A stretch of 64,000 nt of DNA from Bacillota bacterium. Lineage in GTDB: Bacteria; Bacillota_I; Bacilli_A; RF39; UBA660. Numbering within the stretch: the first letter of the stretch is position 1; every line of letters starts with the position of its first letter. Positions 28,491-37,007 of the stretch are shown one piece after another. A model generated the notes under the pieces. It worked only from the letters and a program-made list of their open reading frames with translations. It did not search any database and was not told the DNA's origin. The stretch covers positions 605,132-669,131 of the forward strand of contig SVAJ01000001.1 of NCBI GenBank assembly GCA_015059435.1, in the 5' to 3' direction. The position numbers were made by a program, and so were the translations under genes.

Positions 28491-29489
28491 ATGAAAAAAA
28501 TATGTTCTTTATTATTGGTTGTAGTATTTTTATTAGTTGGATGTGGTAAGTATGGTGAAGAAGATGTTATTAAGGATTTGGAAAAGAAAGTTGATAAATT
28601 AAATTCTTATAGGTTATATGGTAATTTAGAAATTAGTAATAATGATGAAGTATATCATTATGATATAGATGTTAGTTATAAGAAAAAAGATTATTATAAA
28701 GTAGTATTAACTAATACTGATAATAATCATACACAAATTATCTTGAAGAATAAGGATTCTGTATATGTACTTACTCCTTCTTTAAATAAGAGTTTTAAGT
28801 TTCAGAGTGATTGGCCATATAGTAATTCTCAAATATATTTACTTAGGTCTGTAATTGATGATATTAAGAATGATACGAATAGAAAATTTAAAGTAATTGG
28901 TGATGGGTATCAGTTTATAACAGGTGTTAATTATCCTAATAATAAGAATTTAGTTAAACAAAAAATTACAATTTCTAAGAAACTTAATATTACTAGTGTT
29001 AAAGTATATAATAAGAATTCATCAGTTGCCATGGAAATGAAATTTAAGAAAATAGATTATTCTCCAACATTTAAGAAAAACTATTTTAATTTAAATACTA
29101 TTATGAAGAGTTATTCTGTAACAGAAGAAAATGACAAAGAGGCTGCTAATTTAGATGATTCTATATATCCTTTATTTATTCCTAGTGGTACTAAATTATC
29201 TAGTGAAGAGAAGTTAAAGAAGGATGTAGGAGAGCGAATTATAATGACTTTTGAGGGGGAAAAACCATTTCTATTAGTGGAAGAGACTGCTAAAATAGAA
29301 GATCAGTTTACGATTGTTCCTACTTATGGTGAACCGTATAGGTTAATGGATACTTTAGGTGTTATGACTGATAATTCGTTAACTTGGACAAGTAATGGCA
29401 TAGAATATTATATTGTTAGTGATGTTCTTAATAAAAATGAATTAGTGGAAGTAGCGCAATCTATTAATTTAGTTCAAACTATGAAATAA
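28491..29489 (+). CDS. LolA-like/GerS-YdcC-type lipoprotein
   Basis: A 332-residue secreted lipoprotein: signal MKKICSLLLVVVFLLVGC with lipobox LVGC (Cys18). The mature part has alternating strands of the LolA-like fold (YRLYGNLEIS, YDIDVSYKKKDYYKVVL, NHTQIILKNKDSVYVLTP, KQKITISKKLNITSVKVYN), as in Bacillus YdcC and clostridial GerS. The C-terminal third (GEKPFLLVEETAKIEDQF to TSNGIEYYIVSD) resembles a second small domain of the DUF4367 kind. Role not known; related proteins carry or sense lipids or wall precursors. Start ATG follows AAAGAGGTG. Confidence 0.75.
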   Translation: MKKICSLLLVVVFLLVGCGKYGEEDVIKDLEKKVDKLNSYRLYGNLEISNNDEVYHYDIDVSYKKKDYYKVVLTNTDNNHTQIILKNKDSVYVLTPSLNKSFKFQSDWPYSNSQIYLLRSVIDDIKNDTNRKFKVIGDGYQFITGVNYPNNKNLVKQKITISKKLNITSVKVYNKNSSVAMEMKFKKIDYSPTFKKNYFNLNTIMKSYSVTEENDKEAANLDDSIYPLFIPSGTKLSSEEKLKKDVGERIIMTFEGEKPFLLVEETAKIEDQFTIVPTYGEPYRLMDTLGVMTDNSLTWTSNGIEYYIVSDVLNKNELVEVAQSINLVQTMK

Positions 29490-29540
29490 ATGTATAACTA
29501 AGAAAAAGGTGTAAATAATATTAATAATCCATAAAAAGGG

Positions 29541-29568
29541 TTGACTAAATTATTATTTATGATAATAT
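29541..29568 (+). promoter_or_regulatory. Promoter of tRNA-Asn
   Basis: TTGACT (29541-29546), 16-base spacer, TAATAT (29563-29568), about 36 bases before the tRNA. Apart from this promoter, 29490-29604 holds nothing I can identify. Confidence 0.6.
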
Positions 29569-29604
29569 TAAATATGTATTTGAATTCATTTGGATTCAAT
29601 GCAT

Positions 29605-29681
29605 GCCTCAATAGCTCAGCTGGTTAGAGCACTTGACTGTTAATCAAGGGGTCCTAGGTTCAAGTCCTAGTTGAGGCGCCA
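29605..29681 (+). tRNA. tRNA-Asn (anticodon GUU)
   Basis: Acceptor GCCTCAA/TTGAGGC, D arm GCTC/GAGC, anticodon stem CTTGA/TCAAG around loop CTGTTAA with anticodon GTT, T stem CTAGG/CCTAG, discriminator G, encoded CCA. Confidence 0.97.
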
Positions 29682-29691
29682 TTATGTTTAC

Positions 29692-29719
29692 AAAAGACTT
29701 CGGTCTTTTCTTTTTTTTT
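29692..29719 (+). terminator. Terminator after tRNA-Asn
   Basis: AAAAGAC / GTCTTTT stem with a TTCG loop, then nine T. Confidence 0.9.
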
Positions 29720-29785
29720 GATTGATTTTAATTCTAAATTTGGTTTTAGTATGATATTATATTAGTAGAGCATAGAGGTGATAAT

Positions 29786-31015
29786 ATGACAGATAAAGAT
29801 GAAGAAATAAGAGAAGTCATTGTTGAAACTAATACTGGTTTTAATATGATTGAAGTTATTATTATGATAATTATTTCTATTTTATTTGGAATACTTGTTG
29901 GTACTGTTATTTCTAATACAAGAAAAAGTGTTGGAGGTGTTAAAGTATCGCGTGAACTTCAAGAATTTATTACTACATATAATAATGTTAATGAAAATTA
30001 TTATGGTAAAATTAGTGAAAAAGAATTAGTTAATGCAGCTATCGAAGGAATGATTTCTAAATTAGATGATCCGTATTCTATGTATATGGATAGTAAGGAA
30101 ACAGAAGAATTCAATGAGACTGTTGATGGTAGTTATGTTGGTATAGGAGCGACTGTTGGTGTTAAGGATAACAATAATTATATAATTAGTTTATTCGAAA
30201 AATCTCCAGCTGAAAAAAGTGGATTAAAAGTTGGTGATATCTTTGTTAAAGTTGATGGTAAAGATGTTAAAGGTATGGATTTAAGTAAATTAACATCTTT
30301 AATAAAAGGAAAAGAGAATACACCTGTTGAAGTTACTGTTTTACGTGATGGTAAAGAAATTACAAAAACTATTACTAGAAGTTCTATAGATCTTCCTTCA
30401 GTTACTAGTAAAGTTATTACTAAGAATAATAAAAAGATAGGGTATATTTATATTAGTTCTTTTGCTGCTAATTCTTATAAGCAATTTAAAAGTGAACTTT
30501 TAGAATTAGAAAAAGATAAGATTGATTCTTTAGTAATAGATGTTAGATCTAATCCAGGAGGTCATTTAAATCAAGTTACTAAGATCTTAGAATTATTTAT
30601 GAATAAAAAGAAAGTATTATATCAAGTAGAATCAAAAGGAATTAAAACAAAGAAATATTCTACGACAAAAGAGAAAAGAGATTATAATGTTGTAGTACTT
30701 ATTGATTCAGCTAGTGCTTCTGCTTCTGAAATATTAGCTGCAGCATTTAAAGAATCATATGATAATGCAACCATAGTAGGAATGAAATCTTATGGTAAAG
30801 GTACTGTTCAAAAAGCATATCAATTAACTGGAGGGGCTAGTTTTAAATACACTACTGAGAAATGGTTAACTCCAAAAGGTAATTGGATTGATAAGGCTGG
30901 AATTAGTCCTGATGTAGAAGTTAGATTGGGTGAAGAATATAAGAATAATCCAACTGATGAAAATGATTCTCAATTACAAAAAGCCCTTGAAATATTATTA
31001 AAAAAAGAGTCTTAA
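29786..31015 (+). CDS. ctpA: C-terminal processing peptidase, S41 family
   Basis: A membrane-anchored PDZ protease that cleaves exported proteins from their C-terminus. The 409-residue product has a membrane helix (near residues 22-45), an N-terminal helical region with DDPYSMYMD, a PDZ domain (near 110-195, with GLKVGDIFVKVDGKDV), and an S41 core with SLVIDVRSNPGGHL, the Ser motif DSASASASE (307-315) and the Lys in SYGKGTVQ (K338). The Ser/Lys dyad is complete. The last residues lie in a bidirectional terminator shared with the convergent sortase gene; the two genes overlap by four bases. Confidence 0.95.
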   Translation: MTDKDEEIREVIVETNTGFNMIEVIIMIIISILFGILVGTVISNTRKSVGGVKVSRELQEFITTYNNVNENYYGKISEKELVNAAIEGMISKLDDPYSMYMDSKETEEFNETVDGSYVGIGATVGVKDNNNYIISLFEKSPAEKSGLKVGDIFVKVDGKDVKGMDLSKLTSLIKGKENTPVEVTVLRDGKEITKTITRSSIDLPSVTSKVITKNNKKIGYIYISSFAANSYKQFKSELLELEKDKIDSLVIDVRSNPGGHLNQVTKILELFMNKKKVLYQVESKGIKTKKYSTTKEKRDYNVVVLIDSASASASEILAAAFKESYDNATIVGMKSYGKGTVQKAYQLTGGASFKYTTEKWLTPKGNWIDKAGISPDVEVRLGEEYKNNPTDENDSQLQKALEILLKKES

Positions 31016-31027
31016 TAGACTCTTTTT
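31002..31027. terminator. Bidirectional terminator, ctpA / sortase
   Basis: AAAAAGAGTC / GACTCTTTTT stem with a TTAATA loop. Both stop codons lie inside the hairpin. Confidence 0.85.
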
Positions 31028-31572
31028 AATGTACTGTTAATTATTAGTTGTTTATTTTTATGTGTTGGACTACATGTTGTTAGTACTAGTTGTTTATTAT
31101 CTTCTTTTGCTACATGAATATATCCGTTTTTATTTTCTTCCCATATTTTATTAATGATATAGTGGTAATATTTGTTTTTGTAAAATAATATTATTTCATC
31201 ATTTATATTTAATTTATCTAAGTCTTTAAAGTAGGATATGTCTGAATTTCCAGAGTGAGCGGCTATAAACATTATACTGCTTTTATTATCTGGCTCTATA
31301 CTATTATCTAATATAGTAATATTTTTATCTACGTTATTAAGTCTGCTATTAGTCTTATAAAGATTATTATCGATATTAATCTTTTTAATAATTAACTTTC
31401 CAATGGGTGTTTCTATATTTTTCTGTATTACATTATTTATTAATAATTTTTGATTAGTGGAAATTACTTTATAATTTAGTGACTTATAATAGATAAATTT
31501 ACATATTATTAGATAAAATATAATTACTATAGAGATAAATATAATTCTTTTATACATAATATATATATCCAT
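31012..31572 (-). CDS. Sortase
   Basis: A transpeptidase that would anchor surface proteins to peptidoglycan. The 186-residue product has an N-terminal membrane helix (near residues 8-28) and a sortase barrel with the catalytic His in IAAHSGNSDISYF, Cys in LVLTTCSP and Arg in STLKRVY, right at the C-terminus. ATG 31572 or ATG 31557 (MYKRII) could start it; neither has a strong ribosome site, and both lie inside the upstream gene, which suggests translational coupling. It follows its likely substrate, the thioester adhesin. Class cannot be set by eye; size and motif suggest class D-like. Confidence 0.9.
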   Translation of the reverse strand: MDIYIMYKRIIFISIVIIFYLIICKFIYYKSLNYKVISTNQKLLINNVIQKNIETPIGKLIIKKINIDNNLYKTNSRLNNVDKNITILDNSIEPDNKSSIMFIAAHSGNSDISYFKDLDKLNINDEIILFYKNKYYHYIINKIWEENKNGYIHVAKEDNKQLVLTTCSPTHKNKQLIINSTLKRVY

Positions 31573-32969
31573 TTAAATATTATTAATAGTAGATTTTTAT
31601 TAGCTTTTGTATTTGGTACTTTTATTTTATAGTCAGTTAAATTATATATAAGATCATTTTGATCTGTAACTTTGATTTTGAAGTCATCCACTTTATAATA
31701 TCCATCCTTTGAATTTAGTTGTTTTATAGTATAGGTACCATATGGTAGGTATGTTTCTGTATATCCTAATTCATTAGTTATAATCGTTTTAATTAATTCA
31801 TCTTTATTGTTATAAATATTAAAAGTAACATTACTCTCTTTTTTATTTGGATTTGATTCGTAACTCTTATTAATTATTATTTTTGCAGTTATAATTTTAT
31901 TTTCTAGGGTTAATGTTATATTTGGATTGTCTTTTGAAATATTTATTTCATATGTTTCTTCATCTAGAGTATAACCATTACCGGCTTTTTCTTCTTTTAT
32001 GTAGTATTTACCAAAAGGTATGTTTTCTATAAAACCTTTACAATTATCATCTATTTCTATTTTGTTTAATTCTTCCATATTACTATTATAAAGGGAATAT
32101 ACAGCACCTATTAATTCTCCATCTCCACTTGGAGTAGTAGTTTTATTGTTACTATCTATTTTAGTTATTTCAATACTTGTTTTTATAACATTTACTTTTA
32201 AGTTGTAATTTTTACTATTTATATCACCTGTTTCAACTAGATTTTGGCTGGTAGGTGATTGATAAAAGATTATAGGAGTATTATGTATTTTACTTTCTCT
32301 GGTTAGGGTTAATTGGTATGTTCCTTCTTTTAAGTTATCGGCTATTAGTTTATTATTATCTATTTTAAAATTAGAATTATCGACTTTGTAATTATTTAAA
32401 ACATGATTAATATCTTCTATATTTAGGGTTTCATTTTCCACTAAGATATATTCTTTTGAAGTAATGCTTGGTATGGTTTGATAATTATTAATTAAATTAT
32501 TTATTTCATTCATTTCAGCTGTGAAACGTTCTATTCGTTTTCCATTTAGGGTATCTGTGAAATAGAAATCTCCTGTTGGATCGGCTGCTTTCCAAATCAT
32601 AAATTGTGTAATTGCATACCATTTATCAGTTGTATGATTATGATAACCATAACCAAAGTGAGCAATTAGTGATATTCTTTCTTTTTGATATGCTGATAAA
32701 TTAGATGGATTAATAGTGGATGTATATGTGGAATTTTCATTAAAGAAATTAAATGGTTCTATGCAATAAGCTGTTCTATTAGTTCCGGTTTGTCTAAAAA
32801 ATCTAGCTGTTTGATAATATATTGTGTTTGAATCTTGGGCTCTTTTATTCATGTAGATTCCATCGATGTAGTTTCCTTCATAGAAATTAGCAGTACTAGC
32901 ATATACATTAATATTTTTAAATAATAATGTAGTTATAATTGTTATTAAGAAAAATATAATTTTTTTCAA
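31527..32969 (-). CDS. Thioester-domain (TQXA) adhesin with Cna-B repeats and sorting signal
   Basis: A surface protein, likely displayed by the adjacent sortase. The start is TTG 32969: it follows AAAGGAGGG and begins a good signal peptide (LLKKIIFFLITIITTLLF region, cleaved near VYA), whereas the ATG at 33011 lies upstream of that site. The 480-residue product has a thioester domain with the Cys in TAYCIEPF and Gln in AITQFMIW, which form the reactive Cys-Gln bond in this family. Two Cna-B domains follow; the first has ITKID and IKEEKAGNGY, the second has IKQLNSKDGY. The end is a sorting-like signal VPNTKAN plus a hydrophobic segment. It overlaps the sortase gene. Confidence 0.88.
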   Translation of the reverse strand: MKKIIFFLITIITTLLFKNINVYASTANFYEGNYIDGIYMNKRAQDSNTIYYQTARFFRQTGTNRTAYCIEPFNFFNENSTYTSTINPSNLSAYQKERISLIAHFGYGYHNHTTDKWYAITQFMIWKAADPTGDFYFTDTLNGKRIERFTAEMNEINNLINNYQTIPSITSKEYILVENETLNIEDINHVLNNYKVDNSNFKIDNNKLIADNLKEGTYQLTLTRESKIHNTPIIFYQSPTSQNLVETGDINSKNYNLKVNVIKTSIEITKIDSNNKTTTPSGDGELIGAVYSLYNSNMEELNKIEIDDNCKGFIENIPFGKYYIKEEKAGNGYTLDEETYEINISKDNPNITLTLENKIITAKIIINKSYESNPNKKESNVTFNIYNNKDELIKTIITNELGYTETYLPYGTYTIKQLNSKDGYYKVDDFKIKVTDQNDLIYNLTDYKIKVPNTKANKNLLLIIFKWIYILCIKELYLSL

Positions 32970-33001
32970 TAAATTCCCTCCTTTTTTTCTTAATGACTCA
33001 G

Positions 33002-33030
33002 ATAGTAACATATATTTTTTTTAATAACAA
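33002..33030 (-). promoter_or_regulatory. Promoter of the adhesin-sortase pair
   Basis: On the minus strand: TTGTTA (33025-33030), 17-base spacer, TACTAT (33002-33007). Confidence 0.5.
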
Positions 33031-33132
33031 ATCGTAGTTTTTAGTTTTTTATTTAGATATATGTTCAGAAATATAAAATTTGTTTATATGTTTTTTATTT
33101 TTTTGTAGTAATTACTATTATTAAAAAGTAAG

Positions 33133-33162
33133 TTTCATATAATTTTATAATTGTGATATAAT
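33133..33162 (+). promoter_or_regulatory. Promoter of fhs
   Basis: TATAAT (33157-33162) with a weak TTTCAT -35 (33133-33138), spacer 18. Confidence 0.5.
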
Positions 33163-33180
33163 TTTTTTAGAGGTGATTTT

Positions 33181-34794
33181 ATGACTGATATAGAAATTGC
33201 TAGAGAATGTAAGAGTAAAGATATTAAAGAAGTAGCGGCTAGTCTAGGTATTAGTGAAGATAATCTTTTTATGTATGGACATAGTAAAGCTAAAGTGTTG
33301 TGTAATGGTGATAAAACTAATTCTAAGTTAGTATTAGTTACAGCTATGAGTCCAACACCATTAGGTGAAGGAAAAACAACTGTTAGTATAGGTTTAGCTG
33401 ATGCTTTAAATATGAAGAATAAGAGTGTATGTTTAGCATTGAGACAGCCTTCAATGGGTCCTGTATTTGGTATGAAGGGTGGAGCTACTGGTGGTGGTTA
33501 TTCACAAGTTATTCCTATGGAAGATATTAATTTACATTTTACTGGGGATTTTCATGCGATTACAGCTGCTAATAATTTAATCTGTGCAGCTGTTGATAAT
33601 CATATAGAGCAAGGTAATAGTTTAGATATTCATCGTGTTACTTTTGAAAGATGTTTAGATGTTAATGATAGAGCACTTAGAAATATTACTACTAAATATG
33701 GTTCTACTAGTTTTAATATAACTGCTGCTAGTGAAATTATGAGTATACTTTGTTTAGCCAATGATTTTGATGATTTAAGAAATAGACTTTCAAATATAGT
33801 TATTGGGCTTAATAGTAACGATGAGTATGTATATTTAAAAGATTTAAATATTGTTGGATCATTACTTGTAATTTTAAAAGAAGCATTTAATCCTAACTTA
33901 GTTCAAACATTAGAAGGGACACCAGCTTTTATACATGGCGGACCTTTCGCGAATATTGCCCATGGTTGTAATAGTGTAAGAGCTACTAAAATGGCTTTAA
34001 GTTATAGTGATTATGTTATTACTGAAGCTGGCTTTGGTGCTGATTTAGGGGCAGAAAAGTTTTTTGATATAAAGTGTCGTTATTCTAATTTAAAACCTGA
34101 TTGTGTTGTATTAGTTACCACTATTAAAGCTTTAAAATATCATGGTGGTGTTTCAAAAGAAAATATATTAACTCGAAATGATGAATTATATATTAAAGGA
34201 TTTAATAATTTAGTTACACACTATGAAAATATTAAGAAATTTACATCTAATGTAGTTGTATGTTTAAATAAATTTAATACTGATACTAATGAAGAAATAA
34301 AATTACTTAGTGATTTCTGCAGAAATAATAATATTCCTTTTTCTATAAGTACTGCTTATAGTGATGGAGGAGTTGGTGCTAGTGATTTGGCAGATGTAGT
34401 TTTAGAAGAAATAAATAGTGCTAATGATTTTAATTTATTGTATGATGTTGATTTGAGTATTAAAGATAAAATAGAGAAAGTTGCAAAAGAAATATATAGA
34501 GCTGATAATGTTTTATACACTGATGGTGTTTTGGACAAAATAAAAGATATAGAAAACAATAATCTTTCTAATCTTCCTATTTGTGTATCTAAAACACAAT
34601 ATTCTTTATCTGATGATGCTAAAAACATTAAAATTGGCGGTTATTCTATAACTGTTTCTGATATAAAACTATATAATGGTGCTGGTTTTATAACAGTTTT
34701 ATTAGGGAGCGTACTTACAATGCCAGGATTACCAAAGAAACCTAATTATGAAAAAATAGATTTAGTTAATGATAATATTATAGGATTATCTTAA
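33181..34794 (+). CDS. fhs: Formate-tetrahydrofolate ligase
   Basis: Makes 10-formyl-THF from formate, THF and ATP in one-carbon metabolism. The 537-residue product carries the P-loop-like TPLGEGKTTVSIGL (near residue 60), RQPSMGPVFGMKGGATGGG, and FHAITAANNL, and later ITEAGFGADLGAEKF, all hallmarks of the family. It is slightly shorter than the usual ~555 residues. ATG 33181 follows AGAGGTGA. It stands alone and ends in a bidirectional terminator. Confidence 0.96.
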   Translation: MTDIEIARECKSKDIKEVAASLGISEDNLFMYGHSKAKVLCNGDKTNSKLVLVTAMSPTPLGEGKTTVSIGLADALNMKNKSVCLALRQPSMGPVFGMKGGATGGGYSQVIPMEDINLHFTGDFHAITAANNLICAAVDNHIEQGNSLDIHRVTFERCLDVNDRALRNITTKYGSTSFNITAASEIMSILCLANDFDDLRNRLSNIVIGLNSNDEYVYLKDLNIVGSLLVILKEAFNPNLVQTLEGTPAFIHGGPFANIAHGCNSVRATKMALSYSDYVITEAGFGADLGAEKFFDIKCRYSNLKPDCVVLVTTIKALKYHGGVSKENILTRNDELYIKGFNNLVTHYENIKKFTSNVVVCLNKFNTDTNEEIKLLSDFCRNNNIPFSISTAYSDGGVGASDLADVVLEEINSANDFNLLYDVDLSIKDKIEKVAKEIYRADNVLYTDGVLDKIKDIENNNLSNLPICVSKTQYSLSDDAKNIKIGGYSITVSDIKLYNGAGFITVLLGSVLTMPGLPKKPNYEKIDLVNDNIIGLS

Positions 34795-34797
34795 AAT

Positions 34798-34828
34798 AAA
34801 ATATCCACAATTATGTGGATATTTTTTT
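34798..34828. terminator. Bidirectional terminator, fhs / Ig-like protein
   Basis: ATATCCAC / GTGGATAT stem with an AATTAT loop, A-rich on the left and T-rich on the right. Confidence 0.85.
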
Positions 34829-35540
34829 ATTCTTCTTGTGTAGCTGGTTCATTATTGTCATTTTCATTGTTAGTATTATTATTGTTATTTTGATTATTGT
34901 TATTAGTAGGTGTTTCATTTTTTATTATTTGTGGTTGGTATATAGTTACTGTACCAGTATACAATTTATTATTATATGTAATAGTATATTGATAGTTACC
35001 ACTTTGAGTAGTATTAATACCAGATATATTTAAAACAGAATTATCTTTTACTTCTTTAGATAGATTTTCTACTACATAGGTTTGAATATCTGTAGATAAT
35101 GAAGAACCAACTTCTAGGTTAAGATTTTTTAATGTCATTGTTACATTAGGTAGTTCTTTTGCTTTTACTGTGTATCTAGCACTAAATTTTTTCTTTTTAT
35201 AAGTTATTGTATATGTGTATGTTCCTGATTGTGATATATTTATCATTGATGTATCAAGTTTTAGTGAACTTATAATTTTTTCTTCAATATCATCTGGATT
35301 TTGTAAATAATCTTTTACATTGACACTTAGTGTTTGATCTAGTTCTACTTCTATATCTTTAGGTTTTATTTCATTACTTTTAATATTAGCAACTCTTTTT
35401 TGGACTATTCTTAGTTTAATATTTTCTTTTTTCTTAGGTTTGTCCATTGAAGACATTATAGTACCACTTCCTATTAGAAGTATTCCCCAAGAAGCAAGAG
35501 CTACGGCAATAATTTTGTTTTGTTTTTTAGTTAGTTTCAT
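34827..35540 (-). CDS. Membrane-anchored protein with two Ig-like repeats
   Basis: Start is ATG 35540, preceded by AGGTAGGA; an upstream in-frame ATG at 35564 lies on the -10 element. The 237-residue product has a basic N-terminus, one membrane helix (near residues 10-28), then two related beta domains: one ending SQSGTYTYTITYKKKKFSARYTV, split here as SGTYTYTITY, the other SGNYQYTITY. The C-terminus is an Asn-rich low-complexity tail ending PATQEE. Resembles Bacterial Ig-like cell-surface domains; function unknown. Transcribed toward fhs as a single gene. Confidence 0.65.
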   Translation of the reverse strand: MKLTKKQNKIIAVALASWGILLIGSGTIMSSMDKPKKKENIKLRIVQKRVANIKSNEIKPKDIEVELDQTLSVNVKDYLQNPDDIEEKIISSLKLDTSMINISQSGTYTYTITYKKKKFSARYTVKAKELPNVTMTLKNLNLEVGSSLSTDIQTYVVENLSKEVKDNSVLNISGINTTQSGNYQYTITYNNKLYTGTVTIYQPQIIKNETPTNNNNQNNNNNTNNENDNNEPATQEE

Positions 35541-35562
35541 AATTTTTCCTACCTTCTTCTTC

Positions 35563-35591
35563 ATTATAATATAAATTTGTTACATAGACAA
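35563..35591 (-). promoter_or_regulatory. Promoter of the Ig-like protein gene
   Basis: On the minus strand: TTGTCT (35586-35591), 17-base spacer, TATAAT (35563-35568). It supports the start at 35540. Confidence 0.7.
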
Positions 35592-35659
35592 TAAAATTGT
35601 ATTCTTTTTTATTGAAAAAGGTTAAGTAATAGAATATAATTTAAGTAGGTGGTGAGTTT

Positions 35660-36085
35660 ATGACATTTAATTGGTTAATTATTTTCTTTGTTTTACTTTT
35701 TATAGAAATAGTTACTGTGAATTTAGTTTCAATTTGGTTTGCATTAGGAGCACTTGCTAGTTTGATTACATCAATGTTTACTGATAATGTAGTACTGCAA
35801 GTATCAGTATTTATGGCTGTAAGTTCTATATCTTTATTATTAACAAAGCCTATTGTTAAAAAGTTTAGTAATTCTAAACATATTCCTACTAATCTAGATA
35901 GAGTATTAGGAAAAGAAGGAGAAGTTATTAAAGATATTAAGGATAATAGTTATGGTGAAGTAAAAGTAATGGGAACTATTTGGACTGCAACAAGTAAAGA
36001 TGAAATTTCTGTAGGAGAAAAAGTAAAAGTAGAAAAAATCGATGGAGTTAAACTTATCGTTTCTAAAAATAAGGAGGGAAAGTAA
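35660..36085 (+). CDS. NfeD-family membrane protein
   Basis: The 141-residue product has an N-terminal membrane region (two or three helices in residues 4-70) and a small C-terminal OB-fold domain with RVLGKEGEVIKDIKDN and GTIWTATSKDEISVGEKVKVEKIDG, the NfeD-like signature. NfeD proteins partner with SPFH/stomatin proteins, and such a gene follows with no gap. ATG 35660 follows AGGTGGTGA. Confidence 0.88.
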   Translation: MTFNWLIIFFVLLFIEIVTVNLVSIWFALGALASLITSMFTDNVVLQVSVFMAVSSISLLLTKPIVKKFSNSKHIPTNLDRVLGKEGEVIKDIKDNSYGEVKVMGTIWTATSKDEISVGEKVKVEKIDGVKLIVSKNKEGK

Positions 36086-36973
36086 ATGGGATTTTTAGGA
36101 ATTATTATTGTAATACTATTAGTATTAGCAGTAGCTGGAATTAAGATTATATCTCAATCTAAAGCTGTAGTAGTAGAAAGACTTGGTGCTTATCATAGAA
36201 CAATGGAAACTGGGCTTCACTATGTAATACCAATCATTGAAAGAAGTGCAAATACTGTTAGTTTAAAAGAAATTGTTAGGGATTTCGCACCACAACCTGT
36301 TATTACAAAAGATAATGTTACAATGCAAATAGATACAGTTGTTTATTTTCAAATAACTGATCCAAAACTTTATACATATGGAGTTGAAAATCCAGTTAAT
36401 GCAATTGAAAATTTAACTGCAACTACATTACGTAATATCATAGGTGAATTAGAACTTGATGAAACTTTAACTTCTAGAGATGTTATTAATACTAAAATGA
36501 GATCTATTCTTGATGAAGCTACAGATCCATGGGGAATTAAAGTAAATCGTGTTGAGGTAAAAAATATTTTACCACCAAGAGATATTCAAGAAGCAATGGA
36601 AAAACAAATGAGAGCTGAACGTGAAAGACGTGAAGCTATCCTTAAAGCAGAAGGTGAAAAGAAAGCACAAATCTTACTTGCTGAAGGTGAAAAAGAAAGT
36701 ACTATTTTAAGAGCAGATGCTAAAAGAGAAGCAAAAGTTCGTGAAGCTGAAGGTGAAGCTGAAGCTATTCTTAAGATTCAAGAAGCTACAGCTCAAGGTT
36801 TAAAACTTCTTAAAGATGCTAAGATGGATGAATCTGTACTTAAGTATAAGAGTTACGAAGCACTAGTAAATGTTGCTAATGGACAATCTACTAAGATTAT
36901 AGTTCCAAGTGATTTACAAAATTTAGCAACTATTGGTACAACATTGAAAGAAACAATGAATAAAGATAAATAA
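36086..36973 (+). CDS. SPFH-domain stomatin-like protein (QmcA/slipin type)
   Basis: A membrane scaffold protein. The 295-residue product has an N-terminal membrane helix (residues 3-22), an SPFH domain (near 22-190) with VVVERLGAYHRTMETGLHYVIP and VEVKNILPPRDIQEAMEKQMRAER split across it, and a long Ala/Glu-rich coiled coil (near 185-245) that drives oligomer formation. Paired with the NfeD gene directly upstream (adjacent codons), a conserved two-gene unit. Thought to organise membrane microdomains and membrane protein turnover. Ribosome site AGGAGGG lies at the end of nfeD. Confidence 0.93.
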   Translation: MGFLGIIIVILLVLAVAGIKIISQSKAVVVERLGAYHRTMETGLHYVIPIIERSANTVSLKEIVRDFAPQPVITKDNVTMQIDTVVYFQITDPKLYTYGVENPVNAIENLTATTLRNIIGELELDETLTSRDVINTKMRSILDEATDPWGIKVNRVEVKNILPPRDIQEAMEKQMRAERERREAILKAEGEKKAQILLAEGEKESTILRADAKREAKVREAEGEAEAILKIQEATAQGLKLLKDAKMDESVLKYKSYEALVNVANGQSTKIIVPSDLQNLATIGTTLKETMNKDK

Positions 36974-36978
36974 TATAA

Positions 36979-37007
36979 AAGCTTAAGAATTATTCTTAAG
37001 CTTTTTT
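36979..37007. terminator. Bidirectional terminator, SPFH / radical SAM genes
   Basis: AAGCTTAAGAA / TTCTTAAGCTT perfect stem with a short loop, A-rich left flank and six T on the right. Confidence 0.9.

Noticed and set aside
32970-33011. ATG 33011 as the start of the adhesin
   Set aside because: It precedes the AAAGGAGGG site and would put polar residues ahead of a perfect signal peptide that starts at TTG 32969.
34815-35033. Plus-strand hydrophobic frame opposite the Ig-like gene
   Set aside because: Ile/Val-rich complement of the Asn-rich tail of the real minus-strand gene; its start lies in the terminator.
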